A DNA stretch of 25,883 bases from an uncultured Burkholderiales bacterium (lineage in GTDB: Bacteria; Pseudomonadota; Gammaproteobacteria; Burkholderiales; Burkholderiaceae_D), in the NCBI GenBank assembly GCA_937872165.1, contig CALMOR010000116.1, positions 16,550-42,432 of the forward strand. The letters run 5' to 3'. Position 1 is the first letter of the stretch. Each line of letters starts with the position of its first letter. The notes under the pieces are model-generated. The model searched no databases, was not told where the DNA came from, and worked only from the letters and a program-made list of their open reading frames with translations. This document shows positions 18,048-24,947 of the stretch, piece by piece. Made by a program: the position numbers and the translations under genes.

Positions 18048-19048
18048 GCCAGCATCGCCTCGAAGCCGGGCGAATGATGGGCGACGAGACCGGTGTCGCG
18101 GCGCTCGACGATGCGTGCCGCGAGACCTCGATGCGTCGCATAGGCGAGGCCGCGCTCGATGCCGAGCACCGTGATCGCGGTGGCCTCCGCGTCGGCGCGC
18201 ATGCAGGCGGCATGCAGCACCGTCACGCTCGCCGCGGCCTCTTCCACGGGCCGCATCGTGCGCGGGTCGATCGTGTGAGCGTGACGACGACCGCCGCGTT
18301 CGACGACTCGTCGGTAGTCGCCCGAGGTCGCGATCGAGAGGCCGTGCAGCGCGGCGACGAGCGGCGCTTCGCGGACGTCGTGGTCCGGCGGCGACTCGAG
18401 GTCGACCCACCACGGCAGACCATCGGGCTTGACGCCGCTGCCGCGCAGTTCGCCGCCGATCTCGACCAGATGATGGGGACAGCCGCGCGCGGCCAGCAGC
18501 CGCGACAGGTCGTCGACCGCATAACCCTTCGCGATGCCGCACAGGTCGACGAGGACCTCGGCGCGACGTCGGGCGCGCAGCCCCTCCGCATCGATCTCGA
18601 TGGCCGCGAAGTCGGCGACGAGCGGAAGATCGCGATCGTCGATCGGCGGGCCGAAGCCCCATGCGGACACCGCGCGTCCGACCGTGGGATCGAACGCCCC
18701 TTCGCTCGCCGCGTGCACGTCGCGCGCCGCGACCAGCCCGTCGACGAGCGTGCGAGGCAACGTCTGCCCTGTCCCGACCGGCCAACGGTTGAAGCGCGAC
18801 AGCGCGGAGTCGGGCTCCCAGTTGCTGAGCGCGCCGATCAGGACCGCGAGCCGGGCCTCGACGGCCGCGCGGTGGGGCTCGAGCGGATCGCGCTCGCCGA
18901 GCACCAACCGGACGCGCCAGGTCGTGCCCATCGTGCCGCCGTCGAGCCGGCCGATGCGGACGCGCGCGCCGAGCGGCGGCAGCGGCGGACCGCCGATGGC
19001 GTGCGGCACGAGCACGCGACGTACCGCACCGGCGGCCTGCGGGCTCAT
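18044..19048 (-). CDS. apbE: FAD:protein FMN transferase (ApbE family) without a visible export signal
   Basis: Attaches FMN covalently to a threonine of a target protein, using FAD and Mg2+. Family motifs are all present in 334 residues: GGTMGTTWRV, SNWEPDSALSRFN, FDPTVG, DLCGIAKGYAVDDL, IGGELRGSG, IATSGDYR, HTIDPRTMRP and the metal-binding MRADAEATAITVLG. The start ATG 19048 is 13 bases after the DUF4198 gene, and an in-frame stop lies shortly upstream, so a longer N-terminus is excluded. The first 35 residues contain no hydrophobic signal helix and no lipobox, unlike most periplasmic ApbE lipoproteins. The likely target is the DUF2271 protein of the same operon, which carries a flavinylation motif. 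Confidence 0.92.
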   Translation of the reverse strand: MSPQAAGAVRRVLVPHAIGGPPLPPLGARVRIGRLDGGTMGTTWRVRLVLGERDPLEPHRAAVEARLAVLIGALSNWEPDSALSRFNRWPVGTGQTLPRTLVDGLVAARDVHAASEGAFDPTVGRAVSAWGFGPPIDDRDLPLVADFAAIEIDAEGLRARRRAEVLVDLCGIAKGYAVDDLSRLLAARGCPHHLVEIGGELRGSGVKPDGLPWWVDLESPPDHDVREAPLVAALHGLSIATSGDYRRVVERGGRRHAHTIDPRTMRPVEEAAASVTVLHAACMRADAEATAITVLGIERGLAYATHRGLAARIVERRDTGLVAHHSPGFEAMLA

Positions 19049-19061
19049 CGGGCGACGCTCG

Positions 19062-19877
19062 TCAGTTCGGCATCACCTCGAGCGTCGCCGCGTAGCTGGC
19101 GCGGCGCTCCTTCGCCTGCGGCAGGCTGGTGTGCGCGTCGCGCGTCGCGGCGTTGATCCACCACAGGCCGGCACCGGGCCACTTGAACGAGAAGCGGCCG
19201 TCGGCGTCGGTGGTCGTCGCGATCTCGTCCTGGCGATCGCGATAGCGGCTCTCGCCGGCGACTGCGATCACCTTCACGTTCGCGGCCGGCTTGCCGTCGA
19301 GCAGCATGCGGAAGCTCGCGGGTTCGCCGACGACCAGATCGTTCGGATGGGTCACCGGCTGCAGCTCGAGGCCGACGCCGTTCGACCGGAAGACGGTCGT
19401 CGTCGGCTTGCCCGCGGTGACGAAGGTCTCGACCCGGTTGCTGGCCTGCGTCACCTCGAGGTTCTGCGCAGCCGCGGGTACCTCCGCGGCGAAGCTCTGG
19501 ACCGTGCCGCGCCAGCGTTTCTTCTCGCCGCCGAGGTCGTAGGTCGCGAAGACGAAGCTCGCGTCCGACGCGATGCGGTAGGTGCCGCGCGCGACGACGT
19601 GGACATCGAAGGTGTTGCGGACCTTGCCCTTCGACGCGTTCTCGGCCTTCATCGCGGAGCCGTCGGGCGCCGTGATCGAGAGGTCGTCGATGGCGAGCGG
19701 CTGGTGATTGAAGAAGAACAGGTCGTCCGACACCGCGGCGTCGACCGTGATCCATTCGTCGGCACCCGACAGCACCGTCGTCGACGGGACCAGGAAGGGC
19801 TTGTGCGCGAAGGCGCTCGCGGACAGCGCCATCGCCGCGACGGAGACCGCGAGGCGCACGGCATCGTTGACGTTCAT
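19062..19877 (-). CDS. Secreted DUF4198 protein
   Basis: Function unknown; DUF4198 proteins are periplasmic, beta-rich and often found with metal uptake genes. The 271-residue protein has a signal peptide ending SASAFA, so the mature protein probably begins HKPFLVPS with an N-terminal histidine. The C-terminal half (about 170-260) looks like an Ig/carboxypeptidase-regulatory-type beta sandwich (GEPASFRMLLDGKPAANVKV, TTTDADGRFSFKWPGAGLWWI). Two starts compete: ATG 19892 overlaps the DUF2271 stop as ATGA, but ATG 19877 has a strong AAGGAG seven bases upstream and gives a normal signal peptide, so I chose 19877. It lies between the predicted FMN acceptor and ApbE, and so probably serves the same periplasmic redox or metal process. 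Confidence 0.85.
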   Translation of the reverse strand: MNVNDAVRLAVSVAAMALSASAFAHKPFLVPSTTVLSGADEWITVDAAVSDDLFFFNHQPLAIDDLSITAPDGSAMKAENASKGKVRNTFDVHVVARGTYRIASDASFVFATYDLGGEKKRWRGTVQSFAAEVPAAAQNLEVTQASNRVETFVTAGKPTTTVFRSNGVGLELQPVTHPNDLVVGEPASFRMLLDGKPAANVKVIAVAGESRYRDRQDEIATTTDADGRFSFKWPGAGLWWINAATRDAHTSLPQAKERRASYAATLEVMPN

Positions 19878-19883
19878 GATCGA

Positions 19884-19889
19884 CTCCTT
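19884..19889 (-). promoter_or_regulatory. Strong ribosome binding site (AAGGAG) deciding the DUF4198 start
   Basis: AAGGAG on the - strand, six bases of spacer (TCGATC) before ATG 19877. It overlaps the end of the DUF2271 gene and favours the downstream of two in-frame ATG codons. Confidence 0.7.
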
Positions 19890-20395
19890 CATTGCGCTCT
19901 CAGCGACACGGTACCGAGTTCTTCCCTGCCCTGCGCCGACGCGACCGTGCCGTTCGCCGCGGGCCACGTGAACGGCAGCGTCAGCGACTCGCGGCCGCCG
20001 TTCTCGCGCGCCGCTTCGACCACCAGCTTGTACTTGCCCGGTTCGAGCTTCGTCGCAGTCGCGAGCGGAAGCTGCTGATCGCCCGGCGCACGCGTCGCGC
20101 CGGTGATGCCGTCGGCCGGCACCTTGAGGTCGCGGCCGGTCCGGCGCCACCACTGGCGCAGGTCCTTCAGGTATTTCTCGCCCTCGTCGTTGCGCGACCG
20201 GACCTCGTACCACAGCGCGACGGTCGACACGACGCTGCCGTCGTCGCGCTCGATCCACGCCGCGACGTAGGGCTTGTGGTATTCGGCGACCGCGAGCTTC
20301 GGGATCTCGATCCGCAGATCGAGGTCGGCCGCGGTGGCGACCGGAACGAGGCCGACGAGCGTCAGCGGGACGGCATGGACGAGGAGCTTGTGCAT
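19889..20395 (-). CDS. Secreted DUF2271 protein, predicted covalent FMN carrier
   Basis: Predicted periplasmic redox protein. The 168-residue protein has a signal peptide, probably cleaved after VATA (about residue 22), then a beta-rich domain with the DUF2271 pattern YVAAWIERDDGSVVSTVALWYE and KYLKDLRQWWR. It contains DGITGAT at residues 95-101, which fits the ApbE target motif (D, two residues, S/T, G, A, T), so FMN should be linked to Thr101. ApbE is encoded two genes downstream and a flavin reductase next to it. An electron donor role to periplasmic substrates, for example ferric complexes, is inferred from this context and from the Fur-like site, not shown. It begins 12 bases after the PepSY gene. 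Confidence 0.87.
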   Translation of the reverse strand: MHKLLVHAVPLTLVGLVPVATAADLDLRIEIPKLAVAEYHKPYVAAWIERDDGSVVSTVALWYEVRSRNDEGEKYLKDLRQWWRRTGRDLKVPADGITGATRAPGDQQLPLATATKLEPGKYKLVVEAARENGGRESLTLPFTWPAANGTVASAQGREELGTVSLRAQ

Positions 20396-20407
20396 CGATG
20401 GGCGGGA

Positions 20408-21061
20408 TCAGTGGATGAAGAGAAGGGCGACGACGAGCGGCAGCACGACGCCGAGGCCGACCATCGGCCAGGTCGAAGGGCGCGAGCGCCCGTGCAGCCA
20501 CAGCAGGCAGAGGCCGGTCAGCGCGAACAACAGGCAAGCGGCCGCGAAGACGTCGATGAACCAGCTCCAGGCCGGTCCGGTGTTGCGTCCCTTGTGCAGG
20601 TCGTTGAAGTAGGCGATCCAGCCGCGGTCCGTCGACTCGTACTGCACGCGGCCGCCGTCGAGCGCGATGCTCACCCATGCGTCGCCGCCGGGCCGCGGCA
20701 ACGCGACGTAGACCTCCCTGTCGGACCACTCGCCGGTGCGGCCGCGCGCACGCACGTCGACGCGCTCGGCGAGCCAGGCGACGACGTCGTCGGGCAGCGG
20801 CGCGCTGCCGTCGTGGACCGAGCGGAGTTGCGACAGCAGCGCGCCCGGCAGCCGATCGGTCCGCGTCACGACCTGCGGCCGTGCCTCGATGGCGCCGGCG
20901 TGGTTGAGCGTCAGCCCGGTGAACGCGAAGGCGAGCAGCGCGACCAGGCACGCGGCCGAACTCAACCAGTGCCAGCGATAGAGCGTCTTCAGCCAATAGG
21001 CTCGACGGCGCACCGACGCGGCGGCGTCGGGTTCGGCACGGAGGAAGGGCAATGCGGCCAA
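20408..21061 (-). CDS. PepSY-associated transmembrane protein, first gene of the operon
   Basis: Predicted inner-membrane electron carrier. The 217-residue protein has three hydrophobic segments (about 34-53, 165-188, 200-215) and a periplasmic loop with a PepSY-like region. Typical motifs are LYRWHWLSS, FTGLTLNH and YFNDLHKGR, with His31, His54 and His156 as candidate heme ligands; the family includes siderophore and ferric reductases such as FoxB. The start is uncertain: TTG 21061 gives the full length, while a GTG at codon 17 would still retain all helices. No ATG or SD is in range. It is the first gene behind the Fur-like site. The protein is short: larger relatives have four or more helices or a fused reductase, which here is a separate gene. 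Confidence 0.83.
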   Translation of the reverse strand: MAALPFLRAEPDAAASVRRRAYWLKTLYRWHWLSSAACLVALLAFAFTGLTLNHAGAIEARPQVVTRTDRLPGALLSQLRSVHDGSAPLPDDVVAWLAERVDVRARGRTGEWSDREVYVALPRPGGDAWVSIALDGGRVQYESTDRGWIAYFNDLHKGRNTGPAWSWFIDVFAAACLLFALTGLCLLWLHGRSRPSTWPMVGLGVVLPLVVALLFIH

Positions 21062-21101
21062 GGTGCGACGCGCCGCGGCGCGATGAGGGAGAACGGCAGA
21101 T

Positions 21102-21120
21102 GCGAATGATAACGATTTTT
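21102..21120. promoter_or_regulatory. Fur-box-like site upstream of the PepSY-DUF2271-ApbE operon
   Basis: GCGAATGATAACGATTTTT reads as hexamers GCGAAT-GATAAC-G-ATTTTT against the Fur consensus GATAAT-GATAAT-C-ATTATC: I count 13 of 18 hexamer positions matching. It is a strikingly AT-rich island in GC-rich surroundings. On the - strand it contains TATCAT (21106-21111), a possible -10 box for the operon, so bound Fur-Fe would block transcription. Confidence 0.6.
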
Positions 21121-21252
21121 GTTGGAGCGCTCGTCACCCCTTCCCCGGTCGTCGGCGGGTCGCTCGCGCGCAGGAAGGTGCGGAACCTGCTTTTCGCGAC
21201 AGCTCCCGCGTCTTCCGCTCCCCGTCGCGTCGTGCCGCGCCCGGCCTTCGTC

Positions 21253-21282
21253 TTGGACAAAATAGAACGATCGTGCTAATTT
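21253..21282 (+). promoter_or_regulatory. Promoter of the TetR gene, with palindromic operator in the spacer
   Basis: TTGGAC (21253-21258) and TAATTT (21277-21282) stand 18 bases apart as -35 and -10. Between and overlapping them is an imperfect 24-bp inverted repeat centred at 21270/21271 (21259-21282), core TAGAACGATCGTGCTA, with mismatches at only two symmetric positions. This is the size and placement of a TetR-family operator and predicts autorepression. Confidence 0.6.
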
Positions 21283-21347
21283 CCGCGCTGCCCGGTTCTC
21301 GCGCACCCGGTCCACCGTTCCCCAGCGCCGTCTCACCGAAGCTCTCC

Positions 21348-21986
21348 ATGCGTAAAGGCGAACAGACCCGCGCCGCGATCCTCGATGCCGCACTCGAACT
21401 GGCGAGCCGCGACGGGCTCGAAGGCCTGACCATCGGCCTGATCGCGGACAGCATGCAGATGTCGAAGAGCGGCGTATTCGCGCACTTCGGCTCGCGCGAG
21501 GACCTGCAGATCGCCGTCATCCAGGAATACCACCGCCGCTTCGAGGAGGAGATCTTCCTGCCGAGCCTCGAGCAGCCGCGCGGCCTGCCCCGCCTGTCGG
21601 CGATGTATGCCGGCTGGGTCACGCGCCACACGCGCGAGATCGACAGCGGCTGCATGTACATCAGCGGCGCGGTCGAGTACGACGATCGTCCCGGCCCCAT
21701 CCGCGACGAACTGCTGTCGATGGTCGTCGCCTGGCAGAAGGCGCTGCTGCGTGCCGCGCGTCAGGCCGTCGAGGAAGGACACCTGCTGCCCGACACCGAC
21801 TGCGAGCAGCTGGTCTTCGAGATGCGGGCGATGGTGCTCGCGCTGCACCACGACGCCCGCTTCATCGGCGACCGGCACGCGGTCGATCGCATCGAGCGCG
21901 GCTACGTGCGACTGATCGACAGCTATCGCACGAAGTCGTCGAAGACCCTGCCGCACCTGCGGCTGGTCGCGGGCGACGCGCGATAG
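21348..21986 (+). CDS. TetR/AcrR family transcriptional regulator
   Basis: Dimeric one-component repressor. The N-terminal helix-turn-helix domain runs from about residue 1 to 50 (RAAILDAALELASRDGLEGL, then GLIADSMQMSKSGVFAHFGS), and the rest is a helical ligand-binding domain with GCMYISGAVEYDDRPG. I chose ATG 21348 (MRKGEQTRAAIL; 212 residues), which places the HTH in the usual position. A GTG at 21273 is in frame but lies inside the operator palindrome and would add 25 unconserved residues. It precedes acyl-CoA metabolism genes on the same strand by 48 bases, so its ligand is probably an acyl-CoA or fatty acid; this is inference. Confidence 0.92.
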   Translation: MRKGEQTRAAILDAALELASRDGLEGLTIGLIADSMQMSKSGVFAHFGSREDLQIAVIQEYHRRFEEEIFLPSLEQPRGLPRLSAMYAGWVTRHTREIDSGCMYISGAVEYDDRPGPIRDELLSMVVAWQKALLRAARQAVEEGHLLPDTDCEQLVFEMRAMVLALHHDARFIGDRHAVDRIERGYVRLIDSYRTKSSKTLPHLRLVAGDAR

Positions 21987-22003
21987 CCGCGCGCCGCGCG
22001 CGG
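21987..22003 (+). terminator. GC hairpin directly after the TetR stop codon
   Basis: CCGCGCG, loop CCG, CGCGCGG: a perfect 7-bp stem starting at the first base after TAG, with no T-run behind it. It may partially terminate or stabilise the regulator message, lowering or separating expression relative to the dehydrogenase gene 31 bases downstream. Confidence 0.35.
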
Positions 22004-22034
22004 CCCCCGCACCATCATTCATCGAGGACGCTCA

Positions 22035-23846
22035 ATGCCCGCCATCTACAACCCGCCGCTGCGCGACATGCGCTTCGTGATGCACGAACTGCTAGACGTC
22101 ACGTCGTCGCTCAGGGAAGTCCCGGCCTTCGCCGATATCGACGCCGACACGATCGACCAGGTGCTCGCCGAGGCCGGCAAGTTCTGCGCCGAAGTGCTGC
22201 TGCCGCTGAACCTGTCCGGCGACCAGGAAGGCTGCCACTTCGACGCGGCCACGCATGCCGTCACGGTTCCGCAAGGCTTCAGGGACGCCTATGCGCAGTA
22301 CTGCGAGGGCGGCTGGCCGTCGCTGTCTTCGGACCCCGCGTTCGGCGGCCAGGGGCTGCCGCACCTGATCGAGATCGCGTTCTCGGAGATGAAGTACGCG
22401 ACCAACCAGGCGTGGACGATGTACCCGTCGCTCGCGCACGGCGCCTACACCGCGCTGCTCGCGCACGGCACCGACGAGCAGAAGAAACTGTACCTGCCGA
22501 AGATCACGTCGGGCGAATGGCTGGGCACGATGTGCCTGACCGAGTCGCACTGCGGCACCGACCTCGGCATGCTGAGGACGAAGGCCGAACCCCGGCCGGA
22601 CGGCAGCTATCGTCTCACCGGCAACAAGATCTTCATCTCGGCCGGCGAGCACGACATGGCCGACAACATCGTCCACCTGGTGCTCGCGCGGTTGCCCGAC
22701 GCGCCGTCGGGCTCGAAGGGCATCTCGCTCTTCGTCGTGCCGAAGTTCCTGCCGAAGATCGAGAACGCGGGCGCCGACGAGACGGTGTCGTGCGGCGAAC
22801 GCAACCCCATCTTCTGCGGCGCGATCGAACACAAGATGGGCATCCACGGCAACGCGACCTGCCAGCTCAACCTCGACGGCGCGGCCGGCTGGCTGGTCGG
22901 ACAACCGAACAAGGGCCTGGCCGCGATGTTCGTGATGATGAACGGCGCCCGTCTCGGGGTCGGCGTGCAGGGCCTCGGCCTGACCGAGATCGCGTACCAG
23001 AACGCGGCGGCTTATGCGAAGGACCGCATCCAGGGCCGCTCGCTGACGGGACCGAAGTCGCCCGGCCAGGCGGCCGATCCGATCATCGTCCATCCCGACG
23101 TGCGGAAGATGCTGCTGACCGCGCGCGCCTATGCCGAAGGCGGTCGGGCCTTCGCGACCTGGGTCGCGCTGCAGAGCGACCTGCTGCATCACCCCGACGA
23201 GACCGTGCGCAAGGACGCCGACGACATGATGGCGTTGATGACGCCGGTGGTGAAGGCGTTCATGACCGACAACGGCTTCTTCGCGGCCTCCGGCTGCCAG
23301 CAGGTCTTCGGCGGCCACGGCTACATCGCCGAATGGGGCGTCGAGCAGATGGTGCGCGACGCGCGCATCAACATGATCTACGAAGGCACCAACACCATCC
23401 AGGCGCTCGACCTGCTCGGCCGCAAGATCCTCTCGGACAACGGCGCGAAGATGCGGAAGTTCGGCGCGATGGTCACCGCGTTCGTCGAGGCCCAGCGCGG
23501 CGACGACGCGATGAAGGAGTTCGTCGAGCCGCTCGCCGACATCGGCGACAAGGTCACGAATCTGACGATGGAGCTCGGCATGAAGGCCTTCCAGAGTCCC
23601 GACGAGGTCGGCGCCGCCGCGGTCGACTATCTGCGCGTCGTGGGGCACATGATCTACTCGTACTTCTGGGCGCGCATGGCGAAGCTCGCGCTCGAGAAGG
23701 AAGGCGGCGGCGACCCGTTCTACCGCGCCAAGCTCGCGACCGCGCGCTTCTACTTCGCGAAGCTGCTGCCGGAGACCGCCGCGTCGATCCGCAGCGCGCG
23801 GGCCGGATCGAAGGTGCTGATGGAGATGGAAGCCGAGCTGTTCTGA
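22035..23846 (+). CDS. Acyl-CoA dehydrogenase, long form (DmdC-like family)
   Basis: FAD-dependent alpha,beta-dehydrogenation of an acyl-CoA. The 603-residue protein is longer than the usual 380-400 because it has an N-terminal extension (MPAIYNPPLRDMRFVMHELL) and a C-terminal helical domain, as in the DmdC (3-methylmercaptopropionyl-CoA dehydrogenase) group. MCLTESHCGTDLG and FISAGEH are in the middle domain. The catalytic base is expected to be Glu450 in IYEGTNTIQALDLLGRK, so the enzyme should be active. The start ATG 22035 has GAGGA six bases upstream. The true chain length and branching of the substrate cannot be read from the sequence; members of this group act on varied short- to long-chain substrates. 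It follows the TetR gene and leads the acyl-CoA operon. Confidence 0.94.
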   Translation: MPAIYNPPLRDMRFVMHELLDVTSSLREVPAFADIDADTIDQVLAEAGKFCAEVLLPLNLSGDQEGCHFDAATHAVTVPQGFRDAYAQYCEGGWPSLSSDPAFGGQGLPHLIEIAFSEMKYATNQAWTMYPSLAHGAYTALLAHGTDEQKKLYLPKITSGEWLGTMCLTESHCGTDLGMLRTKAEPRPDGSYRLTGNKIFISAGEHDMADNIVHLVLARLPDAPSGSKGISLFVVPKFLPKIENAGADETVSCGERNPIFCGAIEHKMGIHGNATCQLNLDGAAGWLVGQPNKGLAAMFVMMNGARLGVGVQGLGLTEIAYQNAAAYAKDRIQGRSLTGPKSPGQAADPIIVHPDVRKMLLTARAYAEGGRAFATWVALQSDLLHHPDETVRKDADDMMALMTPVVKAFMTDNGFFAASGCQQVFGGHGYIAEWGVEQMVRDARINMIYEGTNTIQALDLLGRKILSDNGAKMRKFGAMVTAFVEAQRGDDAMKEFVEPLADIGDKVTNLTMELGMKAFQSPDEVGAAAVDYLRVVGHMIYSYFWARMAKLALEKEGGGDPFYRAKLATARFYFAKLLPETAASIRSARAGSKVLMEMEAELF

Positions 23847-23918
23847 GGTCTTCGCGAAGAAGGCCTGGGACGGCATCCGACGATGGCCTCCGGGCTTCGA
23901 GCAGAACAGGGAGTCCGC

Positions 23919-24491
23919 ATGACCGAAGCGCTTCCCCGCATCGCGCCGCTCGAGCCGCCGTTCGACGACGCGCTCGGCCCGCTCCTCGCGAAGATGACGC
24001 CGCCCGGCGCGCCCGGCGTGCTGGCGCTGTTTCGCGTGCTCGCGAAGAATCCGAAGCTCGCCGAACGCATGATGTCGACCGGCGGCCACTTCCTCGGCCG
24101 ACACTCGTCCCTGCCGGTCCGCGATCGCGAGATCGTCATCGACCGCGTCTCGGCGCGCTGCGGCAACGAGTACGAATGGGGCGTGCACGTCGCCACGTTC
24201 GCGCAGCCGGCGGGACTGAGCGATGCCGAGGTGCGTCACACCGTCAGCCATCCGCCCGACCCCGACGCGTGGACGCCCAACGAAGCCGCGCTGATCGCGA
24301 TGGTCGATGCGCTGCACGAGACTTCGACCGTCGACGACGCGCTGTGGGCCGACCTCGCGTCTCACTACGACGAAGGCCAGCTCGTCGAGCTGCTGATGCT
24401 GGCCGGCTGGTACCACGCGATCGCGTTCGTCTGCAACGCGGCCCGCGTGCCGCTCGAGTCCTGGCAGGCCCGCATGCCGCGCGCGCTCTGA
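23919..24491 (+). CDS. Carboxymuconolactone decarboxylase/AhpD-like protein
   Basis: All-helical CMD/AhpD fold; exact reaction unknown. The 190-residue protein has one recognisable active-site segment, RVSARCGNEYEWGVH (Cys81, Glu84, His90). AhpD peroxidase-partner proteins carry CxxC here, whereas this protein has Cys-x-x-Glu, so thiol-disulfide chemistry like AhpD is unlikely. I chose ATG 23919 because AGGGAG stands five bases upstream; an ATG at 23883 in the same frame lacks an SD. It is separated from the dehydrogenase gene by 72 bases and from the thioesterase gene by only four. Such single-domain proteins commonly accompany acyl-CoA dehydrogenase and hydratase genes, but their role there is unclear. 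Confidence 0.87.
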   Translation: MTEALPRIAPLEPPFDDALGPLLAKMTPPGAPGVLALFRVLAKNPKLAERMMSTGGHFLGRHSSLPVRDREIVIDRVSARCGNEYEWGVHVATFAQPAGLSDAEVRHTVSHPPDPDAWTPNEAALIAMVDALHETSTVDDALWADLASHYDEGQLVELLMLAGWYHAIAFVCNAARVPLESWQARMPRAL

Positions 24492-24495
24492 CGCG

Positions 24496-24927
24496 ATGGA
24501 GCCGCGCCGTTCCGACTACCGCGACGCGGTCGCGGCGATCTTCGAGCCGCCCGGCTTCGTCGCCGATCTCGGGGTCACCTTCGTCGACTGCGGACCCGGC
24601 TGGTGCTCGACGCGACTCGCGCTGCTGCCGCGTCATCTGCAGCACACCGGCGTGGTCCACGCCGGCGTCGCCGCGACGATGGCCGACCACACGGCCGGCG
24701 CCGCCGCGATGACGCTGCTCGAGCACGAGCGGCTGCCGGTCACGGTCGAGTTCAAGATCCATCTGCTGCGCGCCGCGCGCGGCACGCATCTCGAATGCCG
24801 CGGCGAGGTGCTGAAGCCCGGCGCGCGCTTCACGATCGCCGAAGCGACGGTCGATGCCGTCGACGGCACCATCCGCATCGCGGTCGCGAAGCTGATCGCG
24901 ACGATGGCGCCGGTCGCGAGCCCCTGA
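24496..24927 (+). CDS. PaaI-type hotdog-fold thioesterase
   Basis: Predicted to hydrolyse acyl-CoA or aryl-CoA thioesters, releasing CoA. The 143-residue protein has the hotdog core segment HTGVVHAGVAATMADHTAG, with His55 and Asp64 in the positions of the usual catalytic/oxyanion region, then VEFKIHLLRAARG and a C-terminal beta strand pair. The length is typical of the PaaI family. It begins four bases after the CMD-like gene and 20 bases before the crotonase gene, so it is part of the same transcript. In this setting it may clear dead-end CoA esters or set the end product of the pathway. Confidence 0.9.
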   Translation: MEPRRSDYRDAVAAIFEPPGFVADLGVTFVDCGPGWCSTRLALLPRHLQHTGVVHAGVAATMADHTAGAAAMTLLEHERLPVTVEFKIHLLRAARGTHLECRGEVLKPGARFTIAEATVDAVDGTIRIAVAKLIATMAPVASP

Positions 24928-24947
24928 CCCAACGAGACGGAGACCCC

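Noticed and set aside
18048..18785. An extended N-terminus of the flavin reductase, open to 18785
   Set aside because: It overlaps apbE, whose motifs are intact, and translates to low-complexity Arg-rich sequence. The GTG at 18047 with GTGA overlap explains the start.
21069..21082. 14-bp GC palindrome just upstream of the PepSY gene start
   Set aside because: Such self-complementary GC strings are frequent in this composition; no loop and no known regulator motif.
21273..21347. Upstream GTG start for the TetR regulator
   Set aside because: It lies inside the promoter palindrome and adds residues without HTH similarity; ATG 21348 fits the family.
23849..23860. Perfect 12-bp palindrome TCTTCGCGAAGA after the dehydrogenase gene
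   Set aside because: No loop for a stable terminator, no T-run and no nearby second copy. It could be an operator, but nothing supports it.
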